Assembly (NCBI RefSeq): GCF_030271255.1
Contig: NZ_JASJOM010000002.1
Span: 124,001-188,000, forward strand
Reading direction: 5' to 3'
Length of the DNA: 64,000 bases
Origin: Peribacillus folii
Lineage (GTDB): Bacteria > Bacillota > Bacilli > Bacillales > DSM-1321
How positions within the stretch are numbered: the stretch's first letter is position 1; each line of letters starts with the position of its first letter. Shown in pieces: positions 45,962 through 54,400 of the stretch. Below the pieces are notes generated by a model. The model saw nothing but the letters and a program-made list of their open reading frames with translations, was not told the DNA's origin and searched no databases. The translations under genes and the position numbers were made by a program.

Positions 45962-47449
45962 TTACTTGATTTCTTTCTTCACTACCTCTACCGCTTTTTT
46001 CAATTGTGTATCGTTTTCGAGGATTTTCTCCCGGATAACCTGCATCAATTTAACGGTAGTATCATCTTTAATGATCCCAGTTTCTTTGATTTTTTGGTCC
46101 CTTTGGAAAGCTTTGACCGCATTCGTCGTTTTCTCATCAAAATATCCGTCTATCTTACCTGGATCATGACCTGCTTCCTTCAGCATATTTTCTGCTGCCT
46201 TCACTTCACTGGAGGAATCCGATGCCTTCAATTCTTTATCCGGTGAAATGTACGGCAGACTGGCATAATCAGGAAGCTTCACCTTGATATCAGGTTTGAT
46301 TCCTTTTTTATGGATCCAATTTCCGTCAGGTGTCAGCCATTTAGCTGCCGTGTATTTGAAGTTCGAGCCGTCATCGAAGTCTTCGGCAGTCTGTACTGTT
46401 CCTTTGCCAAACGATTTAACGCCGACCAATGGAATGCCGGCAGATTCACGCACAGCTGCTGCGACTATCTCAGAGGCGCTGGCACTGCCATCATCTATCA
46501 GCACGACCACCGGTACCTTCTTCAACGTACCATCATTGTTCGATTTATACACTTCTTTTTTACCACTGCGATTCTCAACCTGAAGGACCACTTCCCCATT
46601 CGGTACGAACAGGCTTGCCATATCTATCGCTTGGTCAAGGAGTCCCCCGGGGTTTCCGCGAAGATCCAAAACCATGCCCTTCATATCTTTCTTCGACATT
46701 TCTTCAAGTGACGATTTCAGCTCTTCTACCGTATGTTCGGAAAAACTGGTCACTTGGATTTTTGCGACACCATCGTCAAGCATTTCAGCATAAACGGTTT
46801 CGATTGGAATCGTGTCACGTTTGATCGTGAACTCAATCGGATCCGGTTCACCTGCTCTTGAAATAGACAAATTCACTTTCGTTCCCTTTTCACCCCTGAT
46901 TTTCAGGACAGCTTCAGAAGAGCTAAGCCCCTTTACGCTCTTGCCATCCACACTCAAGACGATATCATTCGGTTTTATCCCCGCTTTTTCTGCCGGGGAC
47001 CCTTTTATCGGTGAGACGACCATTATGTGGCCATCTTGCTCTTGTATCTCGGCACCGATCCCCTCAAAGGATGAGGAGATGCTTTCATGAAAACTCGAAG
47101 CTTCCTTCTTATCCATATAAGCAGAGTATGGATCGTCCAGGGATTTGATCATGCCATTGATGGCACCATCAACCAGCTTGTCTTCATCAATGTCCTTATA
47201 ATAATTATCCTTTATCGTATCGTATGTAGAAAACAGCTTTTCGAATTCCGAATGCTTATCCGGAGCCAATGATTCGACTTTTTCATCTCCAAACGTCAAA
47301 GCTATGGTTGTAATCCCTGCCGTTAGAAATATGAGTAAGAAAATCCCCATAATGAACGTAAACTTCTTTACTTTAATGAATTTCCCTGCCTCTTTGGGCT
47401 GTTCTTGATTTTCTTCTTCCACTGATGCCTCACCACTTTCATTCTTCAT
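45962..47449 (-). CDS. C-terminal processing protease (S41), CtpA/CtpB-like
   Basis: Membrane-anchored serine protease with a single N-terminal helix (about 28-48), a PDZ domain (GIGAEIQEQDGHIMVVSPI, AEKAGIKPNDIVLSVDGKS), the S41 catalytic core with LDLRGNPGGLLDQA, the Ser in DGSASASEIVAAA and the Lys in FGKGTVQ, and a C-terminal peptidoglycan-binding domain (LKEAGHDPGKIDGYFDEKT). In B. subtilis CtpB cleaves SpoIVFA during sporulation and CtpA is vegetative; length (495) is near CtpB (480) but the paralog is not certain. ATG at 47449 lacks a strong ribosome binding site. Confidence 0.9.
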   Translation of the reverse strand: MKNESGEASVEEENQEQPKEAGKFIKVKKFTFIMGIFLLIFLTAGITTIALTFGDEKVESLAPDKHSEFEKLFSTYDTIKDNYYKDIDEDKLVDGAINGMIKSLDDPYSAYMDKKEASSFHESISSSFEGIGAEIQEQDGHIMVVSPIKGSPAEKAGIKPNDIVLSVDGKSVKGLSSSEAVLKIRGEKGTKVNLSISRAGEPDPIEFTIKRDTIPIETVYAEMLDDGVAKIQVTSFSEHTVEELKSSLEEMSKKDMKGMVLDLRGNPGGLLDQAIDMASLFVPNGEVVLQVENRSGKKEVYKSNNDGTLKKVPVVVLIDDGSASASEIVAAAVRESAGIPLVGVKSFGKGTVQTAEDFDDGSNFKYTAAKWLTPDGNWIHKKGIKPDIKVKLPDYASLPYISPDKELKASDSSSEVKAAENMLKEAGHDPGKIDGYFDEKTTNAVKAFQRDQKIKETGIIKDDTTVKLMQVIREKILENDTQLKKAVEVVKKEIK

Positions 47450-47632
47450 GACAAATATCAAACGATTTGTTTACCATTTTATCAGCTTTGAAGCCAATCG
47501 AAAAATAATAGTTATCAAAAATAACAATTTTAATTTGATGTATTCCTTTTAAATCGCTCTAATGTACAAACAGTACATCTCCGCTGGAGACAGATCTCCG
47601 ATATTCGCTGCATTAAAAAATGCGAATAGCAA

Positions 47633-47684
47633 GGAATGAATGAAACCGTACCGAAACGAGCATAAATTCAGTAACATTCATTCC
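47633..47684. repeat. Inverted repeat downstream of deoD
   Basis: GGAATGAATG (47633-47642) and CATTCATTCC (47675-47684) are exact inverted 10-mers around a 32-base loop. It sits after the deoD stop but has no T-run, so it may be an mRNA-end structure rather than a standard terminator. Confidence 0.45.
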
Positions 47685-47705
47685 TGGCCACCCGCCAGAC
47701 CTTCA

Positions 47706-48410
47706 TCAGTCTTGTATAGCTGCTTCCAGGGCCACCTCGACCATTTCATTAAATGTCGATTGACGTTCATCAGACGACGTTTCCTCACCAGTTAAAATGT
47801 GATCGGAAATCGTCAATACCGATAATGCTTGACGCCCAAACTTAGCTGCAAGGGTATATAAGGCAGCTGACTCCATTTCTATCGCTAATATCTGATATTT
47901 TGCCCATTTTTCCAAGTCGCTATTATCATTATAAAATTGATCGGCCGTAAACACATTTCCAACCTTTAATTGCAGCCCTTTTGCCGTTCCTGCATCATAC
48001 GCCTTTCTTAATAAATCGAAATCTGCCGTAGGGGCAAAATCCACTCCGCCAAAAGTCATACGATTCATTTGCGAATCCGTTGAAGCGCTCATCGCAAGGA
48101 TTACATCCCTAACTTTTACATCTTTTTGGATGGCCCCGGCAGTGCCGACACGAATCAGCTTCTGAACATTATAGCTATTCATCAATTCGTTTACATAGAT
48201 GGAAATCGACGGAACACCCATGCCTGTACCTTGGACAGAAATGCGCTTTCCTTTATAAGTACCTGTATATCCAAACATGTTGCGTACTTCATTGTAAAGT
48301 TTGGCATCCTCTAAAAATGTTTCAGCAATGTATTTTGCACGCAATGGGTCCCCAGGAAGCAAGACCGTTTCCGCAATTTCATTTTCTTTTGCACCAATAT
48401 GTACGCTCAT
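47706..48410 (-). CDS. deoD: Purine nucleoside phosphorylase (DeoD type)
   Basis: Splits purine (deoxy)nucleosides with phosphate. The 234-residue protein has [30 protein letters not shown] (shown only by its start), [12 protein letters not shown] (phosphate loop), RVGTAGAI, and [14 protein letters not shown] with the Glu binding ribose, then [15 protein letters not shown]. Preceded by AAGGAGG. An inverted repeat lies just before its start. In B. subtilis it also sits near yod genes. Confidence 0.95.
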   Translation of the reverse strand: MSVHIGAKENEIAETVLLPGDPLRAKYIAETFLEDAKLYNEVRNMFGYTGTYKGKRISVQGTGMGVPSISIYVNELMNSYNVQKLIRVGTAGAIQKDVKVRDVILAMSASTDSQMNRMTFGGVDFAPTADFDLLRKAYDAGTAKGLQLKVGNVFTADQFYNDNSDLEKWAKYQILAIEMESAALYTLAAKFGRQALSVLTISDHILTGEETSSDERQSTFNEMVEVALEAAIQD

Positions 48411-48428
48411 TTAAATATGTCCTCCTTA

Positions 48429-48482
48429 ACTTGTGGTTGAAATGATATTCAAAAACTACTATACCATATCAACCACAAGTTA
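48429..48482. promoter_or_regulatory. Inverted repeat upstream of deoD
   Basis: AACTTGTGGTTGA (48429-48441) and TCAACCACAAGTT (48470-48482) are perfect inverted 13-mers around 28 bases that contain the likely -10 region. This could be a protein operator or a hairpin in the leader. Confidence 0.45.
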
Positions 48483-48569
48483 GGAAAATTGAACCTTATT
48501 CAATTGCCTGAAAAGTTAAGAGACTTCCAGTCATGATCAACCGTTTTCGGTTCCAGCCCAAGCAGTGCA

Positions 48570-48594
48570 AACAAAACGGCGGATGCCCGCCGTC
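48570..48594 (-). terminator. Terminator after yozD
   Basis: ACGGCGG / CCGCCGT with loop GCAT, followed by TTTGTTTG on the minus strand. Confidence 0.85.
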
Positions 48595-48649
48595 TTTAGA
48601 ATGTGTATGAAATTAAGGGAAAGGAAGCTTCCGACCGTCTCATGACAGT

Positions 48650-48820
48650 CTACTCATCGACTTCTTCATCAATTATGCATTTTTCTAGAAGATATTCGAA
48701 TGTGATGTCAGCAAGATCTTCAACTTCAGCTTCTGTCGGAAGATAGCCACGTCTTATCAATTCTTGAAAAAAGAATTCCGCTATCTCTTCTGTATCAATA
48801 AAAACCTCAATTTCTCGCAA
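48650..48820 (-). CDS. yozD: YozD-like small acidic protein
   Basis: A 56-residue frame: REIEVFIDTEEIAEFFFQEL, IRRGYLPTEAEVEDLADIT, FEYLLEKCIIDEEVDE. This closely matches B. subtilis YozD as I recall it (about 58 residues); function unknown. Start is TTG at 48820, five bases after AAGGGGGCG; an overlapping ATG in another frame is not coding. A strong terminator lies 55 bases downstream. Confidence 0.85.
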   Translation of the reverse strand: MREIEVFIDTEEIAEFFFQELIRRGYLPTEAEVEDLADITFEYLLEKCIIDEEVDE

Positions 48821-48832
48821 ATCATCGCCCCC

Positions 48833-48970
48833 TTATTTAAAGGTGTATGAATGGATAGAGACAAATATTCCAGTTAAGGATACCATTAGGGCCACTGATA
48901 GGATTAGCCTGTTGTTTTCTTGATCCTTTATGAAGCTTTTATCACTTAAGGCATCGTGATCGTACGCTAT
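48833..48970 (-). CDS. Possible small membrane protein, start not resolved
   Basis: Between yodN and yozD an open frame ends with a hydrophobic helix (RLILSVALMVSLTGIFVSI) and a TAA that merges into the yozD ribosome binding site. The sequence before it (AYDHDALSDKSFIKDQENN) looks like real protein. No ATG, GTG or TTG with a ribosome binding site is present near the expected start; I mark the end from an ATA at 48970, ahead of which stands GAGGGG, and the open frame continues to 49051. It could be a real gene with a rare start or a decayed one. Confidence 0.3.
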   Translation of the reverse strand: MAYDHDALSDKSFIKDQENNRLILSVALMVSLTGIFVSIHSYTFK

Positions 48971-48986
48971 AAAAGCTCGGTACCCC

Positions 48987-49694
48987 TCACTTCGTTTGCT
49001 TCTTTTTGTGATCCGGATATATTTCCTCTGCCGCCTTTTCAATTTTAGCAAGGGCGATTTTCATGATATGACGATATTCATCATCGCCAAAATGCTCATA
49101 GAGCTTACAGTAATCATTGTATAAATCCAAAAGTCCATCAATCATTTCCTTTTTTTCATCTTTTGTCATTGTCATATCTCGCTCACCTTTACCAGGGTTG
49201 TTTTGTTTAGCAATGATAGCAAGCTCATTATTCTTTTTAGAAAGGAGCAGCCCTAATTTTTGAATGATCCCGTCTGCACGCTTCGCATCGGCAATTAAAG
49301 TCAATTCTTCTTCATGCGCTTCAAGCCATTCACCGTCTGATATTCTTGATAATTCATAGATGACATCTTCCCACGCATTTTCCTTATAGCGCCAAATTTC
49401 CGTTCGATAGCCGATGATCTTGAAATAGTCTTGTTCATATCCATCTACCTGGACTAAGTCACCTAATAAAAATTTATATTCAATATCGATTTGTTCCTTT
49501 TGATAAAGGATTTCTCCTTCATATTCATTTATCGATTGCAATGTTTTTTCGATATAAAGACCTTCACTATAATTCACTTCATACACATAAGCACCATCGA
49601 GAAATTTTATATCGGTTATATTCCCGACTGTCCCATACATTGTTATTACGACTGTTTCGCCTAATTTAAATTTCGGCTGTTTTTTTTTGCCCAT
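48987..49694 (-). CDS. yodN: YodN-like protein of unknown function
   Basis: A 235-residue soluble protein. The N-terminal half is beta-rich with a repeated pattern (FKLGETVVITMYGTVGNIT, FLLGDLVQVDGYEQDYFKI) suggesting small SH3-like or KOW-like barrels; the C-terminal half is helical and charged (KDEKKEMIDGLLDLYNDYC, IALAKIEKAAEEIYPDHKK). I assign YodN from length and neighbours; function unknown. The ATG at 49694 stands nine bases after GGGGG; an ATG three codons earlier is alternative. A -10-like CATATAAT is upstream. Confidence 0.7.
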   Translation of the reverse strand: MGKKKQPKFKLGETVVITMYGTVGNITDIKFLDGAYVYEVNYSEGLYIEKTLQSINEYEGEILYQKEQIDIEYKFLLGDLVQVDGYEQDYFKIIGYRTEIWRYKENAWEDVIYELSRISDGEWLEAHEEELTLIADAKRADGIIQKLGLLLSKKNNELAIIAKQNNPGKGERDMTMTKDEKKEMIDGLLDLYNDYCKLYEHFGDDEYRHIMKIALAKIEKAAEEIYPDHKKKQTK

Positions 49695-50084
49695 AAGAGA
49701 CATCCCCCAATATGGTCCTTATCGTTGATTAGTAAATTATATGCACAAACAAACAGGGTGGTTAATGGAAAAGCGAGGGCGCTTTGCTCATTTAAATGTG
49801 CAATTTGCCACTCTTGATAAGGGGTAGGACCGATTATTTCAGTGCCTTGGCACCCTAAGACTCTCGGGATTTGCATTTGGCCCGGTGAAGTCACTCCCTT
49901 CTGAGGAACGTTTCCTTTCCCGGGGACTTCTCTTGAACAACCGGTCCATTCATTTTTTTACCGCTTAATAGAATGGCTACAAAAGGAAAGGATGGGATGC
50001 GCCACTGTTTTCGAGAGGCTTTGATATTCCCCCCTCGCTCCGATGTGCTCCTTATTACGGTATGGGCTAGAATGGAATGAAATA
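49695..50084. other. Gap of 390 bases without a supported gene
   Basis: Three short minus-strand open frames cross this region but have no ribosome binding site, no familiar motif and overlap each other. The stretch next to yodN contains its likely promoter. The rest shows no repeats or clear hairpin apart from the terminator at 50085; it could be eroded coding sequence. Confidence 0.5.
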
Positions 50085-50121
50085 AAGGACCCGGAATGTA
50101 TGATTCCGGGTCCTTTTTGAT
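50085..50121 (-). terminator. Terminator after the histidine kinase
   Basis: AAAGGACCCGGAAT / ATTCCGGGTCCTTT stem right after the kinase stop; T-rich tail on both sides. Confidence 0.85.
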
Positions 50122-50135
50122 AATAACCTGCCGTC

Positions 50136-51902
50136 TCACCTAATGAACCGGTTCGTAATCGGAATGATGAGGGTGACCCTCGTTCCTTTGAAGGAGGTGC
50201 TTTCAATTATGAATTTCCCTTTCAATTCCTCCATGATCTGTATGCACGTCGCAACCCCTAAGCCATTTCCATCCGGCTTTGTCGTATAAAAGGGCATGCC
50301 GATCTTTTTTAAATTCTCAGGACTGATTCCTTTTCCATCATCACTTACCATTAATTTTACGTATTGGGACTCGGAGGTTTGCTGTATTTCGATCCGCCCC
50401 CTTGAATTGATGGCCTCGCAGGAATTATTCAGCACATTCAGGAAAACTTGCCGAAGCCGGTTTCTGTCAGTGTAAACAAAGACCGTTTCTGCAACACGAT
50501 TAATTAATTCTACATGATAACTCGGAATTGAAGGAGTATAGGTATCCAATATTTCGTCCAGGAAATCCTTAAGATCCAGCTTCTCCCATTCCAATTGATG
50601 CGGTTTGGCCAAATCCAAGAGCTGGCTCACAAATACATTGACCCGGTCCACTTCAAGCAGCATAACGTCACTATATTTTTCTATTAATGTTTTGTCATGA
50701 TCCTGACTCTTCAATAGTTGGAAAAAACCCTTTATTGTCGTCAGCGGATTCCTGATTTCATGGGCAACGCCTGCAGCAAGCTGGCCTACATACTTCAACT
50801 TTTCAGTCCGGACGATTTCCTTTTCGCGGTCTTCTATAGTTTCAATCATCCTCAAAAAAGCAACGTTTAACTTTTCCATTTCCTCAAAGCTTCTTTGGTC
50901 GGAAGCAATGAAATCCTTTCCATCAATGAAAGCCTCCGTTGCTTCTACGAGATCATGGACGGGCCTGACGATCGATCTTGTCAGAAGATAAACGGCAAGG
51001 ATGATGAACACAAATACGAGGCTATAAATCGTTAGATAGCGTGTCAAGAGGTCATTCAAAGGCTGAAACACCTGTTTCTTGTCTGCCCCAACCACTGCAA
51101 ACCATCGATTTTCCGTCTGTGCCCCCGCACGAACAGGCTGAATGGAATAGATTTTCTCACCATTCTCTGCACTGTACAGTTCATTCGATAACGAAGCTTT
51201 CATTAATTCCTTTTTCGTTATCCCCATCTCATCCAAAGCCGAATCGTGAAGCACACCATGCGGGTCTTTCTTGGAAATCATGATGCCGTCTTGGTTCATC
51301 ATGAAAAAATCGACCGGGTATTTATCGCTTACTTCATTAGCCTTTTTTTCCATCATACTCCAAAGCTCTTCCAAGCGGAAAGCGGGCGACACAACACCGA
51401 TCAAATTCCCCGAAAGATCATGCACCGGGGCGCTCAAGGTAATGATCGGATCCTCGTATGCGCGGGTTTTATAAACGTCGGAAAGGAATTCATGCCCTTC
51501 CAGAGCCTCTTTAAACCAAATTCTTTTGGAAAGGTTATCTCCAATCAGATTATTGGAGGTATCCACCGTTACATTTCCTTCCAAGTCGAGATATAACACT
51601 CCATTATATTTCCCTTTTGCTTCAATGAACTTCTTAAGTTCAAGCGACTTATCTTCTCTTGGAGAATGAGGATCAATGATGACCGAATTTGTGCTCATCA
51701 GCTTCACATCAGTAATGCGTTCTTTCAAATAATTATAAGTTTCATTTACAATATTCAGTGAGCCTGCGTTCAAGGCATTATTCGCTTCTTTTTCCAATAA
51801 TGACCGTTGTGATTCATAGGAAATGGCCCCCAAGATCAGGACAGGCACGCTTGCAATAAGTAAGGAATAAAGCAAAATGCGGGTTTGAAGGCTTTTAAGC
51901 AT
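50136..51902 (-). CDS. Sporulation-type sensor histidine kinase (dCache, HAMP)
   Basis: A 588-residue kinase: TM1 (8-27), a large extracytoplasmic double-Cache sensor (about 35-280, with VLYLDLEGNVTVDTSNN and FFMMNQDGIMIS), TM2 (288-308), HAMP, then HisKA with His381 in GVAHEIRNPLTTIKGFFQLL and HATPase with NVLNNSCEA, SDDGKGI and GNGLGVATC. The HEIRNPLT...KGF wording is typical of the Kin (KinB/C/D) kinases that feed the Spo0F phosphorelay; KinD also has a dCache sensor. No response regulator is next to it, which fits that role. Follows yozE closely and is probably co-transcribed. Confidence 0.88.
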   Translation of the reverse strand: MLKSLQTRILLYSLLIASVPVLILGAISYESQRSLLEKEANNALNAGSLNIVNETYNYLKERITDVKLMSTNSVIIDPHSPREDKSLELKKFIEAKGKYNGVLYLDLEGNVTVDTSNNLIGDNLSKRIWFKEALEGHEFLSDVYKTRAYEDPIITLSAPVHDLSGNLIGVVSPAFRLEELWSMMEKKANEVSDKYPVDFFMMNQDGIMISKKDPHGVLHDSALDEMGITKKELMKASLSNELYSAENGEKIYSIQPVRAGAQTENRWFAVVGADKKQVFQPLNDLLTRYLTIYSLVFVFIILAVYLLTRSIVRPVHDLVEATEAFIDGKDFIASDQRSFEEMEKLNVAFLRMIETIEDREKEIVRTEKLKYVGQLAAGVAHEIRNPLTTIKGFFQLLKSQDHDKTLIEKYSDVMLLEVDRVNVFVSQLLDLAKPHQLEWEKLDLKDFLDEILDTYTPSIPSYHVELINRVAETVFVYTDRNRLRQVFLNVLNNSCEAINSRGRIEIQQTSESQYVKLMVSDDGKGISPENLKKIGMPFYTTKPDGNGLGVATCIQIMEELKGKFIIESTSFKGTRVTLIIPITNRFIR

Positions 51903-51916
51903 CCTTCTGTTCCTCC

Positions 51917-52159
51917 CTACTCCTGATTTCCCAGCAGGAGTCCTTCTTCAATTTGGACATATTTTTCCCACGCCTGATCAAATACGGCCATGCTTTCGAG
52001 GTAGTCTCCATTCAATTCCAAATAACTGCTCACTTCATTATAATCTGTCGAATGCTTCGGAAAGCCGTGATCCTCATAAGCATGATTGGCAAATGTAGTG
52101 ATGGCATCCATTTCCTTCGGCTGCCGGAACTTCATTAAATATAGATAAAATGGTCTCAT
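51917..52159 (-). CDS. yozE: YozE family (UPF0346) protein
   Basis: An 80-residue protein whose core (FANHAYEDHGFPKHSTDYNE, SSYLELNGDYLESMAVFDQA) matches the YozE SAM-like family; function unknown. The ATG at 52159 (MRPFYLYLMKFRQP) after GGGGGGC was preferred to a reading 39 residues longer, whose extension is not part of the family. Directly upstream of the histidine kinase (14-base gap). Confidence 0.9.
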   Translation of the reverse strand: MRPFYLYLMKFRQPKEMDAITTFANHAYEDHGFPKHSTDYNEVSSYLELNGDYLESMAVFDQAWEKYVQIEEGLLLGNQE

Positions 52160-52595
52160 CGTGTCGAGCCCCCCTAATAAACGTTGATTTCTGATTAAAT
52201 ATATCGGAATCTTCCCTTTCCGTCCACTCTTTTGGAGTACCTTGTGATTTTCGTTCATGATATTAAACGGTTTCACCGATGGTCCGGGCTCCCATCAGTC
52301 CCTTCTTGAGCCAACGGTGGGAGAGCCTGACCGCTTTTGGAAGTTGCCAGCTCTTTTGAAAGGGAAAACCCCTCATTGGGGAAGGAATGGACGATGGACA
52401 CTCCTTTTGTCCTAATGAGGGGAATTGCCAATGTGCTTATTCAGCCTCTTTATGAAAGGCTGTTTTTACAGCTTAGTTGTTATTCACCAGAAGTAATGCG
52501 GCGTGATGGATTACCCCTCCAATGTTTGCTTATGAGAGTTCTCGCCCTTCCGCTCCACAATTCCCCTTAATGGTTTCGTTTTAGAAACAACATCT
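52160..52595. other. Gap with nested inverted repeats
   Basis: No gene seen. CCCCTCATT (52369-52377) mirrors AATGAGGGG (52414-52422); overlapping it, GGGGAATTG (52419-52427) mirrors CAATTCCCC (52560-52568), giving nested palindromes across 200 bases. A small plus-strand hairpin AGCCTCTTTATGAAAGGCT followed by GTTTTT lies at about 52456-52480. Confidence 0.45.
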
Positions 52596-52874
52596 TTACG
52601 AGAAGTCGAAATAGTTGCGTTTCAGCAGCCTTTTCATGCCCATTAGTTCACTGAACTTCGTCTGTTTTTCTAGCTGCTTCGAATCGATCAGGAATAGTTG
52701 ATCCTCAATTTCCTTGACGATTTCATCACTTTGAAAAAGAGCATCGCAAAGCTCACAATGGGAGGAAGGCGTTTCGGTAATTTCTATCGCTCTCGTGCCA
52801 TCCGGTAATTCCCAGTATACGGTGGCTTTAATCGCCTTCAGCCTTCCTTCCTCGCACCACGGACATATCTCCAT
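52596..52874 (-). CDS. yokU: YokU-family zinc-finger protein
   Basis: A 92-residue protein with two CxxC pairs (CPWC at residues 4-7 and CELC near 41), a small zinc-binding module of the YgiT/MqsA-like type followed by a helical tail with SELMGMKRLLKRNYFDF. Always next to kamA in Bacillus as I recall, so a role with the aminomutase is suggested, but it is not known. The ATG at 52874 is nine bases after AAAGGGG and one base past the kamA stop codon. Confidence 0.85.
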   Translation of the reverse strand: MEICPWCEEGRLKAIKATVYWELPDGTRAIEITETPSSHCELCDALFQSDEIVKEIEDQLFLIDSKQLEKQTKFSELMGMKRLLKRNYFDFS

Positions 52875-52875
52875 G

Positions 52876-54279
52876 CTATTCATCCCCTTTTGGTGTGCTC
52901 TTATTTTGCTGGGCCTGGAATTTCTTTTCCTTTAACAAATCCCGTTTTTCCCGCTGGTTTTTCAATGAAGCGTGCTCTGGATTTGTCACATATTTCTCCC
53001 GTCGATTCATCCGTTTCAGTCCTTCAGGCACTAGATTGAATTGCTTGTCGGTCATTAAGCCGGATACGCCAATGTCAGACCGTTTTTCTTCCATATCCGG
53101 ATAAACCCTTTTGAAATAATCATCCGCCAAACCAGGAGTATACTTTTCGGGTTCTGGATAGGTGGTTATCACACCTTCAAAATTGCGCAGGACCGTTTTC
53201 GTTGGAGATTGCGAAAGAATATAATTCGGTTGAAGCGTGATTTTCCCGCCACCTCCTGGCGCATCGACGACGAATGCAGGCACCGCATAGCCGGATGTAT
53301 GGCCCCTCAGCCCTTCAATGATTTCAATTCCTTTTGAAATCGGTGCCCTGAAGTGCCCGATCCCTTCCGAAAGATCGCATTGATAAATATAGTAAGGACG
53401 GACACGAATCTTGACAAGATCATGCATCAGCTTCTTCATGATTGCGACACTGTCATTTATCCCTGCCAGAATGACGGCCTGATTGCCCACGGGGACACCT
53501 GCATCGGCAAGCATCTCACACGCTTTTTTTGACTCTTCGGTAATTTCTATTGAAGTGTTGAAATGGGTGTTCAGCCAAATCGGATGATATTTTTTTAAAA
53601 TGGCACATAAATTCTCCGTGATTCTTTGCGGAAAGACGACAGGTGCGCGGGTACCGATCCTGATTATTTCAACATGAGGGATATCTCTTAAGTTTTTGAG
53701 GATATATTCAAGGATTGTATCATTGATCAGCAACCCGTCCCCGCCTGATATGAGAACATCGCGCACCGCTGGTGTGTCGCGTATATAGCCGATTGCCGCA
53801 TCTAATTGTTTTTTTGGCACGCCCATGCCGATTTGACCGGAAAAGCGTCTCCGCGTACAATACCGACAGTACATGGAGCACTGATTCGTCACCAGGAAAA
53901 GAACTCGATCAGGATATCGGTGGGTCAAACCGGGCACAGGGGAGTCTTCGTCTTCATGTAGGGGATCTTCCATATCGTATTTGGTTTTATGCATCTCCTC
54001 CGAAATCGGGACCGATTGCATTCTGATTGGACACCGCGGATCTTCTTTATTCATTAATGAGGCATAATATGGCGTAATGTTCAGCGGAATGGTTTTTGTG
54101 GAAATCCTTACTCCTTCCTCTTCATCCGGAGTGAGATCGACCACTTTCTTTAAATCATCAACGGTACGAATCGTATTGGTGAGCTGCCACAGCCAGTTGT
54201 TCCATTGTTCTTCAGTTACATCTTTCCATAGCTCAATATCTTTCCAGTCACGTTCTGGCTTATATAAGTTAAATAACAT
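52876..54279 (-). CDS. kamA: Lysine 2,3-aminomutase
   Basis: Radical-SAM, PLP-dependent enzyme that converts L-alpha-lysine to L-beta-lysine. In 467 residues it has the [4Fe-4S] motif CSMYCRYC (Cys134, 138, 141), the glycine-rich LISGGDGLL, TRAPVVFPQRIT, and the PLP-binding region with a Lys in PGGGGKITLQPNY. The ATG at 54279 follows AGGAGGT (an ATG two codons earlier overlaps the site). It is followed by yokU at one base. A sigma-54 type promoter lies directly upstream and a sigma-54 activator gene precedes it. Confidence 0.96.
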   Translation of the reverse strand: MLFNLYKPERDWKDIELWKDVTEEQWNNWLWQLTNTIRTVDDLKKVVDLTPDEEEGVRISTKTIPLNITPYYASLMNKEDPRCPIRMQSVPISEEMHKTKYDMEDPLHEDEDSPVPGLTHRYPDRVLFLVTNQCSMYCRYCTRRRFSGQIGMGVPKKQLDAAIGYIRDTPAVRDVLISGGDGLLINDTILEYILKNLRDIPHVEIIRIGTRAPVVFPQRITENLCAILKKYHPIWLNTHFNTSIEITEESKKACEMLADAGVPVGNQAVILAGINDSVAIMKKLMHDLVKIRVRPYYIYQCDLSEGIGHFRAPISKGIEIIEGLRGHTSGYAVPAFVVDAPGGGGKITLQPNYILSQSPTKTVLRNFEGVITTYPEPEKYTPGLADDYFKRVYPDMEEKRSDIGVSGLMTDKQFNLVPEGLKRMNRREKYVTNPEHASLKNQREKRDLLKEKKFQAQQNKSTPKGDE

Positions 54280-54313
54280 GGTCATACCTCCTGAGTTATG
54301 ATAGTAGTATTAA

Positions 54314-54330
54314 ATGCAAGCGAGGTGCCA
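54314..54330 (-). promoter_or_regulatory. Sigma-54 (-24/-12) promoter of kamA
   Basis: On the minus strand TTGGCAC-CTCGC-TTGCAT: the GG and GC pairs are ten bases apart and both conserved halves match the SigL/RpoN consensus TGGCAC-N5-TTGC(A/T). The -12 element is about 36 bases before the kamA start codon. The gene upstream encodes a sigma-54 activator. Confidence 0.85.
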
Positions 54331-54360
54331 AAATGACCCAGAAATTTTCCATTCCCCATA

Positions 54361-54396
54361 AAAAAACCGGATTGCAGCGATTGCATCCGGTTTTTC
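54361..54396 (-). terminator. Terminator after the sigma-54 activator gene
   Basis: AACCGGATGCAATC / GATTGCATCCGG-like palindrome (nearly complete) followed by eight Ts on the minus strand. It isolates kamA from upstream transcripts. Confidence 0.82.
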
Positions 54397-54400
54397 GCCT

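Noticed and set aside
49661..50206. Three overlapping minus-strand frames near yodN
   Set aside because: They overlap one another and the flanking genes and show no start signals or motifs; possibly eroded sequence.
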